This document shows positions 43,086 to 55,400 of a DNA stretch of 64,000 nucleotides, piece after piece; the first letter of the stretch is position 1; the number at the start of each line of letters is the position of its first letter. The notes under the pieces were generated by a model. The model did no database searches. It was not told the DNA's origin and saw only the letters and a list, made by a program, of their open reading frames with translations. The DNA lies in contig NC_031768.1 of NCBI RefSeq assembly GCF_001522545.3, positions 97,833,781 to 97,897,780 on the forward strand, read 5' to 3'. This stretch comes from Parus major (taxonomy: Eukaryota; Chordata; Aves; Passeriformes; Paridae). The position numbers and the translations under genes are program-made.

Positions 43086-46000
43086 ATCACTTGAAACCTG
43101 GATGGTCCTGCTGGATCAATGTTGCTGTTTTGTCCATCACTGCAGGCCACAGTCTTGACCTCAGGTACAAAAGTGTGGTGAGGTCTGCAGCTTTACAAGT
43201 CTGAATGTGGTCACCTGGGCTAAACCTGGCCCGTGTTCCTTGTGCCTTGAATGCAAAAGGTAAATCTTTCTCACTTTCAAACTTGTTGGTTTTCCACTTT
43301 GGTATGTTTCTGTTTGAATTGTTTCCTGTGAAAGAGAATGTTAAAAGCTGCTCTTTCACCTTTAATTTGGTAAAGTAGGCTGAGTGCTGCTAATATGACA
43401 ATGCTTAAAGGGATTAGGTAGCACATTAACAGTTTCAGTTGCTAATCTCCAGTACAATATAGAGGTTTGGAAGGGAATAACTGCTTCTCCCTAGTGACTT
43501 TCAATTATTTGTTCTGCATGGATACAGGTATTCCCTCAGTCTCTGCAGAAGGCTGCAGAAGCAGTGTTCAGAGGTAACAAATGGTGTGATGCTTCCACAA
43601 AAATTGGTAGTCAGCTGAGGTGCTGAGTTAGCATTAAAATCATCCTATGGAAGACCACTGGTCATGATCAAAAATATAAAATGCTTCATGCCATGACAAT
43701 GTCTTCACCTCTCAGGGAAACCAAGAGCAGCTTCTCAGTCACACAAGGCCCATGATACCTAATCACTTCTCATTATTAAGTTAGAACAAATAGCAAAAAT
43801 CAATTTCTTCTGAGTTTCTGCTTTCACTTCCAGCTTGATGAAAAATCTGTGCTTCCCACACCCCCTTGAATTTGATCCTTGCATGCATGATCTACATGGT
43901 GTTACTTTACACTTCTCTCTGTAAAGCTAATAACTTGGGCATGCACATTTTCCAGCTGGGATGGTAGGAAACTGCTCATTTTCCCCATGTCCCAGATGCT
44001 TTTAGTTTCAATGCATAATGATAGTGGGGATCTTGAATCTCTATGTTCCTGTGGAACAGCTGCCTGCTGCTCAGATGGCAGCTCCCAAAGCAGAGTGCCG
44101 GAGAGCAAGATGCATTTGTGGTGGAGGATGGACAGAGGAAAACAAAATCAGAGTTCTCTCCCTAAAGAAGCCTTTGCAAAGGTGTTTACATGTTGACACA
44201 AATTATTCATCCCATCTCTTCTGCCTTAAATGTGTAGTATGTTTTTTTCCATTAGAGAAACAGACATCTCTGGCTACTCCTTCTGAAGGAAGGTAGTAAA
44301 GTTCAGTAGGAAGCCAGAATTATGTAACCTGCTGGATTCCCTCTCATGTGCATTTCAGAATAGTGCTTGCCTGTAATCTGGAGAATGTCCAATCAATATC
44401 TCTTAGTGAATTGCACCATTTTTATTTTGGGTGAAGCTCTAACACTCTTTTCATCAGTATTGTTTTCCTGATCTCAGCCACGGTCTCCTACTACTTCATC
44501 TCCCTAAAGCTCACTTGTGTTCCAAAATACTTCATCGGAAATTAAGTATTCAGGAAAAAGATAAAATAAGGCCTTGCAGCACCTTCTGGTGTTTAACAAA
44601 AGGTTAACAAATGCAAAAATGGCTCCTGAAAGCTGTGGGCAACTTCAGGCCAGGTTTGCATTTTTCAAATTCTTGCTTTACCTTATTTGGCCATGCAAAA
44701 TGGGATCCAGCAGTCCCCAGGGATTTGGCTGCACAGAGATTGGGCTTTGTTAAGAAGAAAGTATGTGTTTTTTCCTTGGGAGACACATGGCTAAATATGG
44801 GCTGTGTTAATAACAAACGAGTCTGTTTGCTGGCAGAGTTACAGATTCCCAATGTCCTTCAAGTTAAAAAGGCAGGCACACAGCAGCTCTCTAGCATCGA
44901 GCTTTGACTTTGATGGGACTGTATTGAAAGGTGGGGGAGTGGAGGGATGTGCCAACATCAACAGTCATGGACCTTGTCCTGATTTTAGTGGGAAGTAGTT
45001 TGGGAACAAGACAGCTGCAGTTGTCTAAAACAACTTGAAATGAAACCAGAACAGAGAATCAGAGTTCAGTGATGTTTGTGAGCTGAGACTATATGTCATC
45101 TTTTCTTCTTCTTTTGCAAAATTTTTCTTTTTATTTTAATTGTCTTTCCTGTGAACAATTCATCTGAAAAATGCAAGTAGGTAAAACAATCTGGCCAAAT
45201 AATATGCATAGTTTTAGGGAGTAAATATTGACTTAGTATCAGATATTGGTCAAGTGATATGTTTGAGGTGTGCCCTATAAAATGTAGCTCTTGGGACAGG
45301 AGTGGTATCAGATCAAAAACCTCTGCTGACTGCAGGTTTTATTTACCTATTCACAAGGGTTCACCTCAGTGCTTTCTTGGGCATGAAACCTGTTGATGTT
45401 TGGCCTGAGGTGAAGAGTGTAAAGTGGACAGCAGTGGAGAAGTACGGATGTATTAAAGTATGTGTTGCATAAAGCAGTAATTATATAAGCACTTTTAAAA
45501 AAAGCCAACAAATTGAAGAACTCTTGCAGGAACAGGGGGAGTCACAGGCAGTCAGGGAGCTATCAGGACCAAGGCAGATGTCAGGAAAAAGGTGTAAGTA
45601 GTTAAACAGCTCCTAAGGTTTACGTGGGCACTGCTGATGGGACAATATCAGCTAGATCCTCTTGCTAGTTGAGCAGTTTTAGCTCTTCAGAAATGATTAC
45701 AGGCCAAAATCCTTACAGATGATTCTCTGCTCACAAAAACAAAGCCTAGACCAACCCAACTTAAAAAAAAGGCCAAAAAAAACCAGTGAAAGTGTAACTT
45801 TTCTATTAAGTGCAACTTGAGGCCAATCATGAAGGAAAGGCAGAGAGGGTAGGTCCCTTCCCCCTGAGACTTTGATTAGGAACATGCTACATTTCAAGCT
45901 CCGTCACTTCACAAGCTGAGGGGATGAAAACATGAATTATCTAAAATGCTATTTGAAGATGTTGGGAATAGGACAGCCCTCTCTTGATATCTGTTCTTGG

Positions 46001-46482
46001 TAAAGTAATTCTAAACCTGCTACAGTCTCATGTGTTTATATATTACTACCTGTATTGTTTTCACTACAGCTAGTTGAAATTTTCTTGTAGGAAAAGTCTT
46101 GCAGAAAAGGATTTTACTGAAAAATGAAAATTTCACAGGGAAAAGGAAAACTCTACTTGCAACATTGCTTTGGATTGTTTTTGCTATCTCTGTTCAAAAA
46201 TGTTTTATGTGAAAAGACAATGATTTTAAAGAGCCTTTCTTTCAGACTTCCTGTGAATATTTGTGGTAGGATGGAGGGGAATATTGGTTCCCATAAGCGT
46301 TGTGTGGATTAAATACTTGGCAGACCTTTGAACATGTGAAGCATTACAAAACTTCTTTTATTTTTGATGTAAATGACATTCTCAGTTGTCTTGCAAATGG
46401 TTTTGAAAGCCAGAGAGCAAAGAGCTCCAAAAAAGACAAGTGTATTTGCATGTCCAAGGGCAGCATAACTACTGACCACTAA

Positions 46483-46508
46483 TTTGTTTGTTTGTTTGTT
46501 TGTTTTTT
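46483..46508. repeat. (TTTG)n microsatellite
   Basis: Five consecutive TTTG units followed by a T run. Simple repeat, likely polymorphic. Confidence 0.9.
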
Positions 46509-49500
46509 GGTGCTCAGGTTTGTACCTGAATATTTGTAAGAGTGAATGACTGGTTGGGGTTGAAGATGGTTCAGGATTGTCTCAAGCTCTGCTTGGGCAC
46601 CTCAGGCCCCACACCAAGATTAGGGATATTGGCCTGGAGGTTTTGCTGCAATTTTTCCTCATAGCTGTCACTGGTTTTTTACATCGCTGTTACATGATGG
46701 TGAGCTGATATTTGGAGATGACTGTGTCTGCTGAGGACAGATTTCACAATTTAGAAATGTGTGACCAGTTCAGGAGTCTGCTCTGGACTGAGGTCCTGAG
46801 GTAGCTGGAGAATGGGTGAATGAAGGACTGAGAGCTGAAGACAGTCAAGTCCCCTTAAAATGGTGGCTTGTTTTACTCCCTATGGCCTGTACCAAAGGCT
46901 AGTGAATTTTACTATTCCTTCTGCATCCTTTCTATGGACAAGGTCTAGGATTTTGCTAAGCTCTATCTTCTCATGCCCTTGGAGACTGTCAAGAAACAAA
47001 GTGCCTGTGCAAAAGTGGGGATGCAGCAGGCTTGTGGCTTTTCACAAAAGCCAATCTATTCCTCTAGCTGAGGCAAGATGTGCTACAGGAATGAAGCCAC
47101 TCCTGCAGCCCCTGTGGGCTTTTCAGTAAGGCTGAGCCAGGCAGTAACCAGATTTCTGCAATACTGATGTTATCGCTGCTTGTGCTGCCTGTTTTGATTC
47201 CGAGCACCGCCCACGTTCTCAGAGATGGTTTGTGAGGCTTTCACCGCCTGTGCCCACATTCTGGGGTGAGCTGGGACAAGGCTGGGATTCGTGCCTGAAA
47301 TGCCTGGTGCATACCAGCAAACCCACTCCCACTGCCCGTCTGCTTGGAGGAGGCACTGGCAGACCAAAGGGCTCTCCTGGCCTCCGATAAGTTAATTACT
47401 GATGGCTTAAATGTTTATGGGTGGAATGTGCCTCCCATTCAGCATCTGACCTGTGCTGAGAAGCTGCCTTTGACATGTTGTTTCATGGGTGAATGGTTTC
47501 AAGTGTCTGTGCGAAGTTGAAAGCTGTTTGAATGATGTGTTATCGGTGCTCCTTTGTAATACCGAAGCTTTTGATTTATAATATGATTAAGTCCAGTACA
47601 CCGGGGCTCGGGATGTAAGCTCATCTGGCACAAAGGTGTCTCTGAAGCTGTCATGTAGCCCCTTCAAACCCAGTGGTTTTTGTGTGTAATTGTGTTGTTG
47701 CTAATTACAAGGTAGTCATTGTTTATATCCTCATCTACCCTTCCGGCTTCCTCTTGGAAGAACGGGCAGGGCTCCAGTCTCCCTGAGGCAGCCGGAGGCT
47801 GTGGCTGGTGGTGGTTGGTGGCACCAGCCAAAGCGTGACACTTGAGAGGGGAATGTCTGAGTTGGGATCCAGCAGTTGCCCTCCAGATCATCCTAACCCA
47901 GAGCAGGACACAGAGGAACAGCCCCTCACGGGGAAGGGGAGGCTTCCAGGATGAGCAGCAGCCTCAGGGAATGAGATCTTGTGCAATGTACAAAAACCCC
48001 CTTATTCTGCAGTAAAGTGGAACATGAATGCCATCAGAACAGTTCATTTGAGACAACTCTGTGCATAATTGACTTGATAATTCCCTTAAATCAGGGAATG
48101 GTTTCAATTTTATTTTTCCTTTAAAAAAAACATTTTTTTTTTTTTTAAGGAAATGAGAAGAAAGAAGGGATGCATGCTTTTCCTTTGGAAACAAGAATGA
48201 GGGATTTGGATTATCAAATAGCAGCTGTGTTGATGCAGACACAATAGCTGTCTGTCAAGAGCACGCAGACAGCTTACAGATGAAATTACTGTGTTTCCAG
48301 CTCCCAGCAAACACTGGTATCCACTGTGGGAGAAACTGATGATGCCATGGGTGAGGCACTTCCTTAGCAGATTTCTCCATCATTATAGCTTTACATGCTG
48401 GGAAAAAATTTGATGAAAGCATTTTCTGTAGAATAGAGAATGCAGTTTTATCAAAACTAAAACACCTTCTATGAAACTGTGGATCCTGGAAAAAAATATT
48501 TGGAAAAAAAAAAAAAAAGGAGTGATTAGTTTCCTCTGTTTGGTAAAGTGAAATGTCTATACCTAATCAACTGTTTTGGGAAAGTAGTGTGTTTCATTTG
48601 GTTTGTTGAAGAGGGGAATTTTTCAGCCTTTTTTGGTTGTTAAGACTGAATTAGTCTTGAACATCACAATGATTTTCAAGAACAAAACCTGATTCTTGAC
48701 CAGCTTATCCACAAGAAAGCATTTCATTCAAGTAGCTACCTAACTGCTAACAGCCTTCAGGACACCAGTGTTCTAGTTATTTCATTTAGGCTGTTAATCT
48801 CTCCACTTGAAATAACAGCTCCTCACCACTCACAGTGTTTTGCCAGGAGCTTTTTGTACCACATGGAACAGGCAGAGAAGACACAACCAGCCCAAGATCA
48901 CATCTGAGCTTGACTTGCTTTAGATTCTTGAAAGAAAAAGCCCAAATGGTGCTGCCCTGGCAAGCTGTACAAGACCAAGCCCTCCACTTGTGTTAGTGTG
49001 AACAGAACTCCCTTTTAGTAGCATCCTGCAACACAAGGGAACTTAAAAATCATCACATTTGTGGGCACCTCTTTGTATACTTGATCTACTCTGAAACATA
49101 GGAAAGACAACATGGGTGCAGGTCTTCTGTTGTGCTGCACTGGTCCTGGAGGATGCCACAGTCAGATGGAAAAGCCATGAGAAGAAAAGATTCAAAGCAT
49201 GTTTGTGATGGGAAAATGAAGTGTGAGAGACAAAGCAGGAGGGGAAAGAAGTCCCTGACCAGCATACATTGCTTTAGAAGGAGTCAAGAGAGACTCCCTG
49301 GCAGCAGGACCACTGGCTTCCAGCAGATTGGAAAATGATTATGGACTGAGCAGCACACAGGGCCTGGGAAAGGGCATGTTCTTCAGCAGGGTTTGGGACA
49401 GTTATTTCCCTCTGTCTATTCCTGTCTTGCATAAATACTTTAAACTGGCACCAGTCTGTAGCCAGTTGCAGCCAATGTTGCATGTTTTTTATGTACCACA

Positions 49501-50982
49501 TTTTGAAAATGTGACTCAGATCTGAAATGTAAGTTTAATTTTAAAACTGGGAGGAATGGCTTATAAGCCTTTGTGTAAAAGGATATGTTTTAGTACACTG
49601 TTATTTTTAAACATGTTATGGCATTGCAAAGTAGTGTGAATCAAGTGCTGATTCTCATGTTGTACCTAGAAATAGGAAAGTCTGTATTGAAGAGTCAAAT
49701 AACACTGAAAGTCAGAAGGTTAAACTAGGAGCAAAAAGGAGGTTAATGCAAGTAAAAAATTAACCTGATTTCTAAAGATGCAGAGTTGTTTAATCAGACC
49801 TGGTACTGTATCTGAATGTCTTTTTCTGTCTGAAAAGTCTTTTATCTATTGTCCAACTTCAGGCGTGATAGTGGGAGGAAGTTATTCAAAGTTATTAATT
49901 TTTGTCAATGAAATGCTGTGAAAGGGTGGAGAAGATACTGCTGTTCCCCAGAGAGAATTTAGAGGTGATTTCAATCTTGCATAGACACCAGAGAATCCAT
50001 GCAGAGGAGCCCTTGTGGCAGGGAGAGCCACCCTGGGAGGTTGCGGAGGTTCCACAGTTCCACCTTTGTACTGGGCTAGGCTCTTCTCTTTCAGCATCTT
50101 TATGGGAATAGTTTTAGCAGGATAGTCACACAGTGATTGCTCAGCAAAGCCCTGTTTGTTGGAGAATGGATATGGTAGAGTGTAGCAATGGTGATGGGCA
50201 CTGACATTTCCATGCAAGCCCAAAGGTATTACAAACCCAAAGAGCTATGAACACAGAGCTGAGATTGCTCAGCTGTCTCAGCAATGAGCAGCATGGCATG
50301 GGGGAAAGAATTGTGCCTCTAGCAACAAATATGAAGTCAAGATGGGCTAATTCCCACCCTGGGAATTGTTGTTTTAGAGTATGGAGTGGCTGTTAAATTG
50401 CAGGGATTAAAGGCTACCTCTGTGTTTAAAAGTTGTGTAAATATGTAAAAAGTGAAAACGACGGTGCAAAAAAGTGTGGGGCTTTTATAAGGCTGCATTT
50501 CACAGATGCAAAATGTAACACATTTTTGCAGGTTTTTCCTAGTACTGCTTTCTCATTACTAGATGGTGGAGTTGTTCACTGGACAACTTAGTTGTTCACT
50601 GCTAAGGAGAGGTGCAGTTTAAATGCTTGCATAAGTTGATTGTCAAGCATCACATTGCAGGGCTCAGTTTCAGAGCACTGAATTCTTCTTGCCGTGGGGA
50701 TTGGCCATGGCTGCTTTCAGGTGACGTGTGACAGCAGTGTGGAGCACTGGGTGATGAGCCTGGTGTTGATACTGAGTCTTCCTTACAGCTGGTCTAAGTC
50801 TCTTCTTTGTGCTTACAGGGAAGAAACCTGCTCCAGAGTGTCCTGTGGACTCTGTGAGGGCAGGATGTGACAGTGCTGGCACCATGCTCAGCAAGACTGA
50901 ACCTCAGGTACTCCACACTGTGGTGGCCAATATTGAAATGGTATGAAGCCTGTTCTTTAGCAAACAGAGCTTGCCTATACCT

Positions 50983-50997
50983 GATGATGATGATGAT
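50983..50997. repeat. (GAT)5 trinucleotide repeat
   Basis: Five GAT units in tandem in noncoding sequence. Short and probably only weakly polymorphic. Confidence 0.85.
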
Positions 50998-52207
50998 GGC
51001 CAAAATAGGAATGTTTTGCAATGGCAGGAAATCCTGATGAAGCATGCTGCTGACACTTGTCACTGTGGAAAAGCTGTGCTCACTTTAAAGATCTTCAAAC
51101 AGACCAAGTTTATACTTTATTGTCTATTTTCTACACTGTGGAAATGATGTGCTCACCATATTATTTTATGGAGTAATTGTGGTGGGTTTGTAATGGTGTT
51201 AAATATTCAGCTTTAGCAGAATCATAAGATTTATGAAACAGTGACGTTTACAAGTGAAAGGAAAAATCTCAGGGAATTGCAGCAGGCAGTTTTTAAATCT
51301 CTGAAACTGTAAGGTTCTAGAAGTTTTTGTTATGACCAAGTGTCTCTTGATTTTCAGCTTTAAATGCCTTTTGCAGTCAAAGATATTTGTTTTCTCATGC
51401 AAATCAGTGAGGACTTTGCTTACTTTGGTCCTCAAAGTGAAAGATCCACCAACTAGTGTTTATGAGAAATTATGCTATTAGAGTCAACAAGGAATAGTTT
51501 CTGTAATGCCATGCTTGACTGTGGAAGAGAATAGTACAGCTGTGAACTGTAAAACAGAAAATTGCTGCAAAAGAGTGCAGTTTAACTTAGCAGTTCTAGA
51601 AATCTGGAAATTTTGAGTTTCTGTGAGACTCAGGTGATGGAATGTTTTGTGTGTGTCAAATAATACTTTTAGATCCAGACATCTTAGAACCCTGGTTTTA
51701 TAGTGCTATTATATTTCTCTTGGAAGTAAATGGGAAATAAAAGCAAACATGTGCAGACCACATTGATCATGGACGCTATCAGCTGAAGTTTTTCAACTTG
51801 AGCTGCACTGTATTTTTGGTCCTGTTCCTTTCTTATTCTTTCTGTGTTCTTTCTGGATCCCTGGCTTTGCTGAAACTGGTCAGACCTTAAGCCATTACAC
51901 TTGTGAATGCAATTCTTACACTCTGCCTTTTGCAGGGTGCAGCAAGCAAAAATGTTTTTGTTCCACCCAGCACAAGCACCAGCCACAGCCTGGCTGTGCA
52001 TGTGAGAAGGGGAGTGGGATCTTGTGTGCCAAGGAGCAGTGACTGCCTGCTCGGTTCTTGTGAGCGCTGCAGGCATATTCTCCCTCTGCAGTTACTGTGG
52101 GCTGGGCTGTCAGCCAAAATTCCTTGAACTGGAGGGGAAAAAAGAGTTTGGTATGGTGCACTACAAGCAGCAAATCAAACCTCTGTGGTCCTCTTGAAGA
52201 ATGACAA

Positions 52208-52408
52208 TTATGATGAGGGTGGTGAGGCATGAGCATAAGGTTCCCCCAAGATGCTGTGGATGCCTCATCATTGAAAGCATTCAAGGCCAGGTTGGATGGG
52301 GGTTTGAGCAACCCCATCTAGTGAAAGGTGTCTCTGCTCATGGCAGAGGAGTTGGAACCAGATAATCTTTAAAAATTCCTTCCAGTTCAAACCATTCTAT
52401 TATCCTAT
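52208..52408 (+). mobile_element. CR1 LINE 3' fragment
   Basis: Diverged sense copy: TGAGGGTGGTGAGGCATGAG, GATGCTGTGGATGCCTCATC, TTCAAGGCCAGGTTGGATGG, GGGTTTGAGCAACCCCATCT, AAGGTGTCTCTGCTCATGGC, ending CTTCCAGTTCAAACCATTCT. Order and orientation are those of a CR1 3' UTR. Confidence 0.87.
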
Positions 52409-55400
52409 AAAGAGCATCTTGGGACCTGCCTTTCAAGGCAACGGTGGAAGCAGATGAGCAAAGACCTCATTTGCTGCAGAGAGGCCTCAGGAAGAGATAA
52501 TTAGGAGATCAGCTTTTGGAAGAGACAGCAAGAGGTGGCCATGTCTTCTGAGAGGGAACAGGGAATACTTGTCACTTCCTCTTCTGCTTGGTAATTTCAT
52601 GCTTGCTGAAGTTGTTTTAATCTGCAAGTTTTCTCTCAGAGCTCTGCAGAAAAAAGGACTTTGATTCTCCCTTTTCAATAGCATGGTAGTTCACATCAGT
52701 CTTTAAAAGATGATACAGGCAAATGTGGATGTATCCTTTGTTAATCAAACATTCTAACTAAATGTTGGTATTGTCCTGCTTGATAAGTCTGGGGAACTAT
52801 GATCTAATCAAACAGCAGACCAGAGAAGTGCTCTTCAAGCACTAGCTAGGATCATCATCCAAATGAAAATATTCATCCAAGAGGCCTGAAGTCAGTATCT
52901 TCCCTAATGATTTGGATGATTGAACAGTGATTCATTATTAAATGTATTTGATAAAGTTATATTTCAGTAGCTGGAAGTGGGGCTCAGGATTTCCAGGCAA
53001 TGAGTTTCTGGTTCAAAATAACTGAAAGAAATTGAAAAAATTATTTGGGAACAGATGATGTAGGCCAGGCAGGACAAATGTGAATTTCTTCACTGTAACA
53101 AGCAATAATTGGTCAGTTGGTCTCAAGGTGGGAAACAAATTAATAGATTGCAGTTCTGCAGAAAAAATCTTAAAATGTCAGTGACTGATATATATATATA
53201 TACACATTCTCTCAGTAATATATTTATATTTACCAGTAATATATATTTCCAGTTACTCCACAAGGTTAAACTGACAGAGGTGATAATACATGCAAGGAGA
53301 GGCTACTCCTTCTAAAACCAACTGGAGAGGCTTGAAAGGAATAAGAAAGACTGGAGCCCTACACAGTGAAGAGAAAGACATGGGTTGTGGAATTTAAGGA
53401 AAGCAAGGCTGAAAGAAACCAAATGAGCTGTTTGCAAAGACAAAAGCAATGCTCTGTTCTCTGGGCTGTGGTGACCAAAATGGGCATTAAGATGGCTTTG
53501 CTGAAGGTACCAGTGGCTGGAGTAGGCAAGTTGCAGGTTCTCTGTTCAAACCACGCAGGTGACATGTGCCAGGGGTGGTGTGTACTCAGCTGATCCTGCC
53601 TGGGAAAGTGTGGTGTGAATTCAAGGTCCTGCTTGGTCTTGTGCCTCTGATTGTGCTGGGAGGTGGTGGGGGAGGGAGGAACCCTTAACCTGTGGTGGTC
53701 TAACTTTTTGGCCAATGTTTGCTTCTGCCTTTCTTCAACCTCATGCTTCTAATTCCTGAACTCAGACTCTGCTCTGCCTACTTGTTGACATAAACTGTGC
53801 ACCCAGTCCTTTCAGGCAGGGGCTGTGTTTACCTGCCTATTTATCTGGCATCAGTGGGGCTCCAGTGTTGACTGGTGTTCCAAAGCATAAACAATAACCA
53901 TTGTCAGAGTAAATTATTCAGAGCAGAGAAATCTGAAGTCATTTGGTTATGAAAAGCTCCCCAGAGCATGACTGCTTGCTGTGACCCAGAAATGTTGGCA
54001 CGAAAATCGATTACATGGTAAGGATTTATGTGGCAAACTTGTGGCTCTTCCTTGTGCAGACAGCACATGGTGTCATGGAGATGGCACCTATTGTGTGAAA
54101 TGTACATGTGCAGCCTTCCTAAAGGGAACAAACTCCAGCCATGGGAAAGATGGCTAAAAGAGCCCATTTGTTTGGAAAGGAGGTGATGAAAAGAGAGTCT
54201 TTGGAGTTCTCAAAGCGAGATGACATAAACAATAGTTGCTGGGGAGGGAGTGAGATGCAGGGGCCAAAGATGCAGGGTATGAAGCCAAGTGACTCCTGTT
54301 GGATATGGTCTCCGAAGAAATGGCAGCTCTGTTGCTTGAGAGCTGATTACACAAAGCACCAAAGAATCCAGAGCTGTTTGAAATGGGCCAAAATCCCTCT
54401 TTCTCTGCCCTGCTGCCTTCTACCTTGGATGAACATTCCTGCCATATTCTGCTTGCTTTTTGGTTGGTGGGGAGAAACTGGGAAAAATTGCTCCTATCAC
54501 CTGCCCTGTTTCAGAGAGCTTTGCTGCTGAAGGTACAACAATGGGGATTCAGGCCCTGGAAACTGATGTTGTATTCCCCACCAAAATTGTGGAAACTGCT
54601 AAGGTCCTCAGCTGTTTTGCCCTGTCAGTTTGTCAGAGCTGTAAAGGACAGTCTCCTGAGCAGGCAGACTGTAGGTGCACAGTGCAAAAAAATAAACTTC
54701 TATAAACTTTAGATTTCTCTAAAACAGTTTTAAAATGCAAAATTTGTACCTTTGTGTGCCAACCAAAATCAAAACACCCCAAAATGGCTAAAGGTCTTTA
54801 TGGAGACTGTGTTAAATCTTAATCTGAAATGATAAATCTGCCCCAAGGACTGAATCCATCTGAAGATGATCAAAGCCATTCTTCCAGTGCATTCTAACTA
54901 GCAGAGCAAGGGAATTTCCTAGCAAGTCATTATTGGTATGTAAAAGTGCAATGTGTTAAATCTCTAAAAGGTATGCTCAGTTCAGAGCAATGAAACTTGT
55001 CTTAATTTCTGCTTTGGACAAGTTTCAGAAACACAGAGACACAGAGCTAGAAAAGTAAAGCAGCAAGAAGATATGCATGTCCAGCATTCACATCTCCCTC
55101 TGGGGAAAATCCCCAATTCTTGAGTCTACAGCAAACCAACCATTTACAGAGCTATGAACTTGTGTGATAGTTTCATCTGCAGTGAGACACAGTTTCTTTC
55201 CTAATCCATATGGTGATCAGTTTAAACCATGAAGTGTGAAATGTGATTACCCTTGTCCAGAGTTTGAATTAGGGGACTGCAAGGAAAAGCTCATTGCTCT
55301 GGGTTTCATGAAGGAGGAGAGAACATGCACAGACTGAGCTGCTTCTATGTGTCTCTGTGAGGCAGGGCAGAAATATTCCTCTTCCATTTATTCCTTGAGA

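Larger units (their letters stand above)
43086..52207. other. Intergenic DNA, no gene seen
   Basis: About 9 kb of AT-rich unique sequence. It contains a TTTG microsatellite (46483-46508), a GAT trinucleotide run (50983-50997), paired A and T tracts at about 48120-48150 and an A16 run near 48508. The stretch at about 47170-47640 is GC-richer with scattered intact CpGs, but I recognise no gene in it. An exon-like interval at 50819-50907 is described in the findings. Confidence 0.55.

Noticed and set aside
42761..43204. Open frames on both strands in the long CR1 copy
   Set aside because: They are remnants and shadows of CR1 ORF2 in a dead, frame-broken element, not host genes.
49980..50012. 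Peptide HRHQRIHAEEP resembling a C2H2 zinc-finger linker
   Set aside because: The spacing of cysteines to histidines is wrong for a finger and no tandem fingers adjoin. Probably coincidence.
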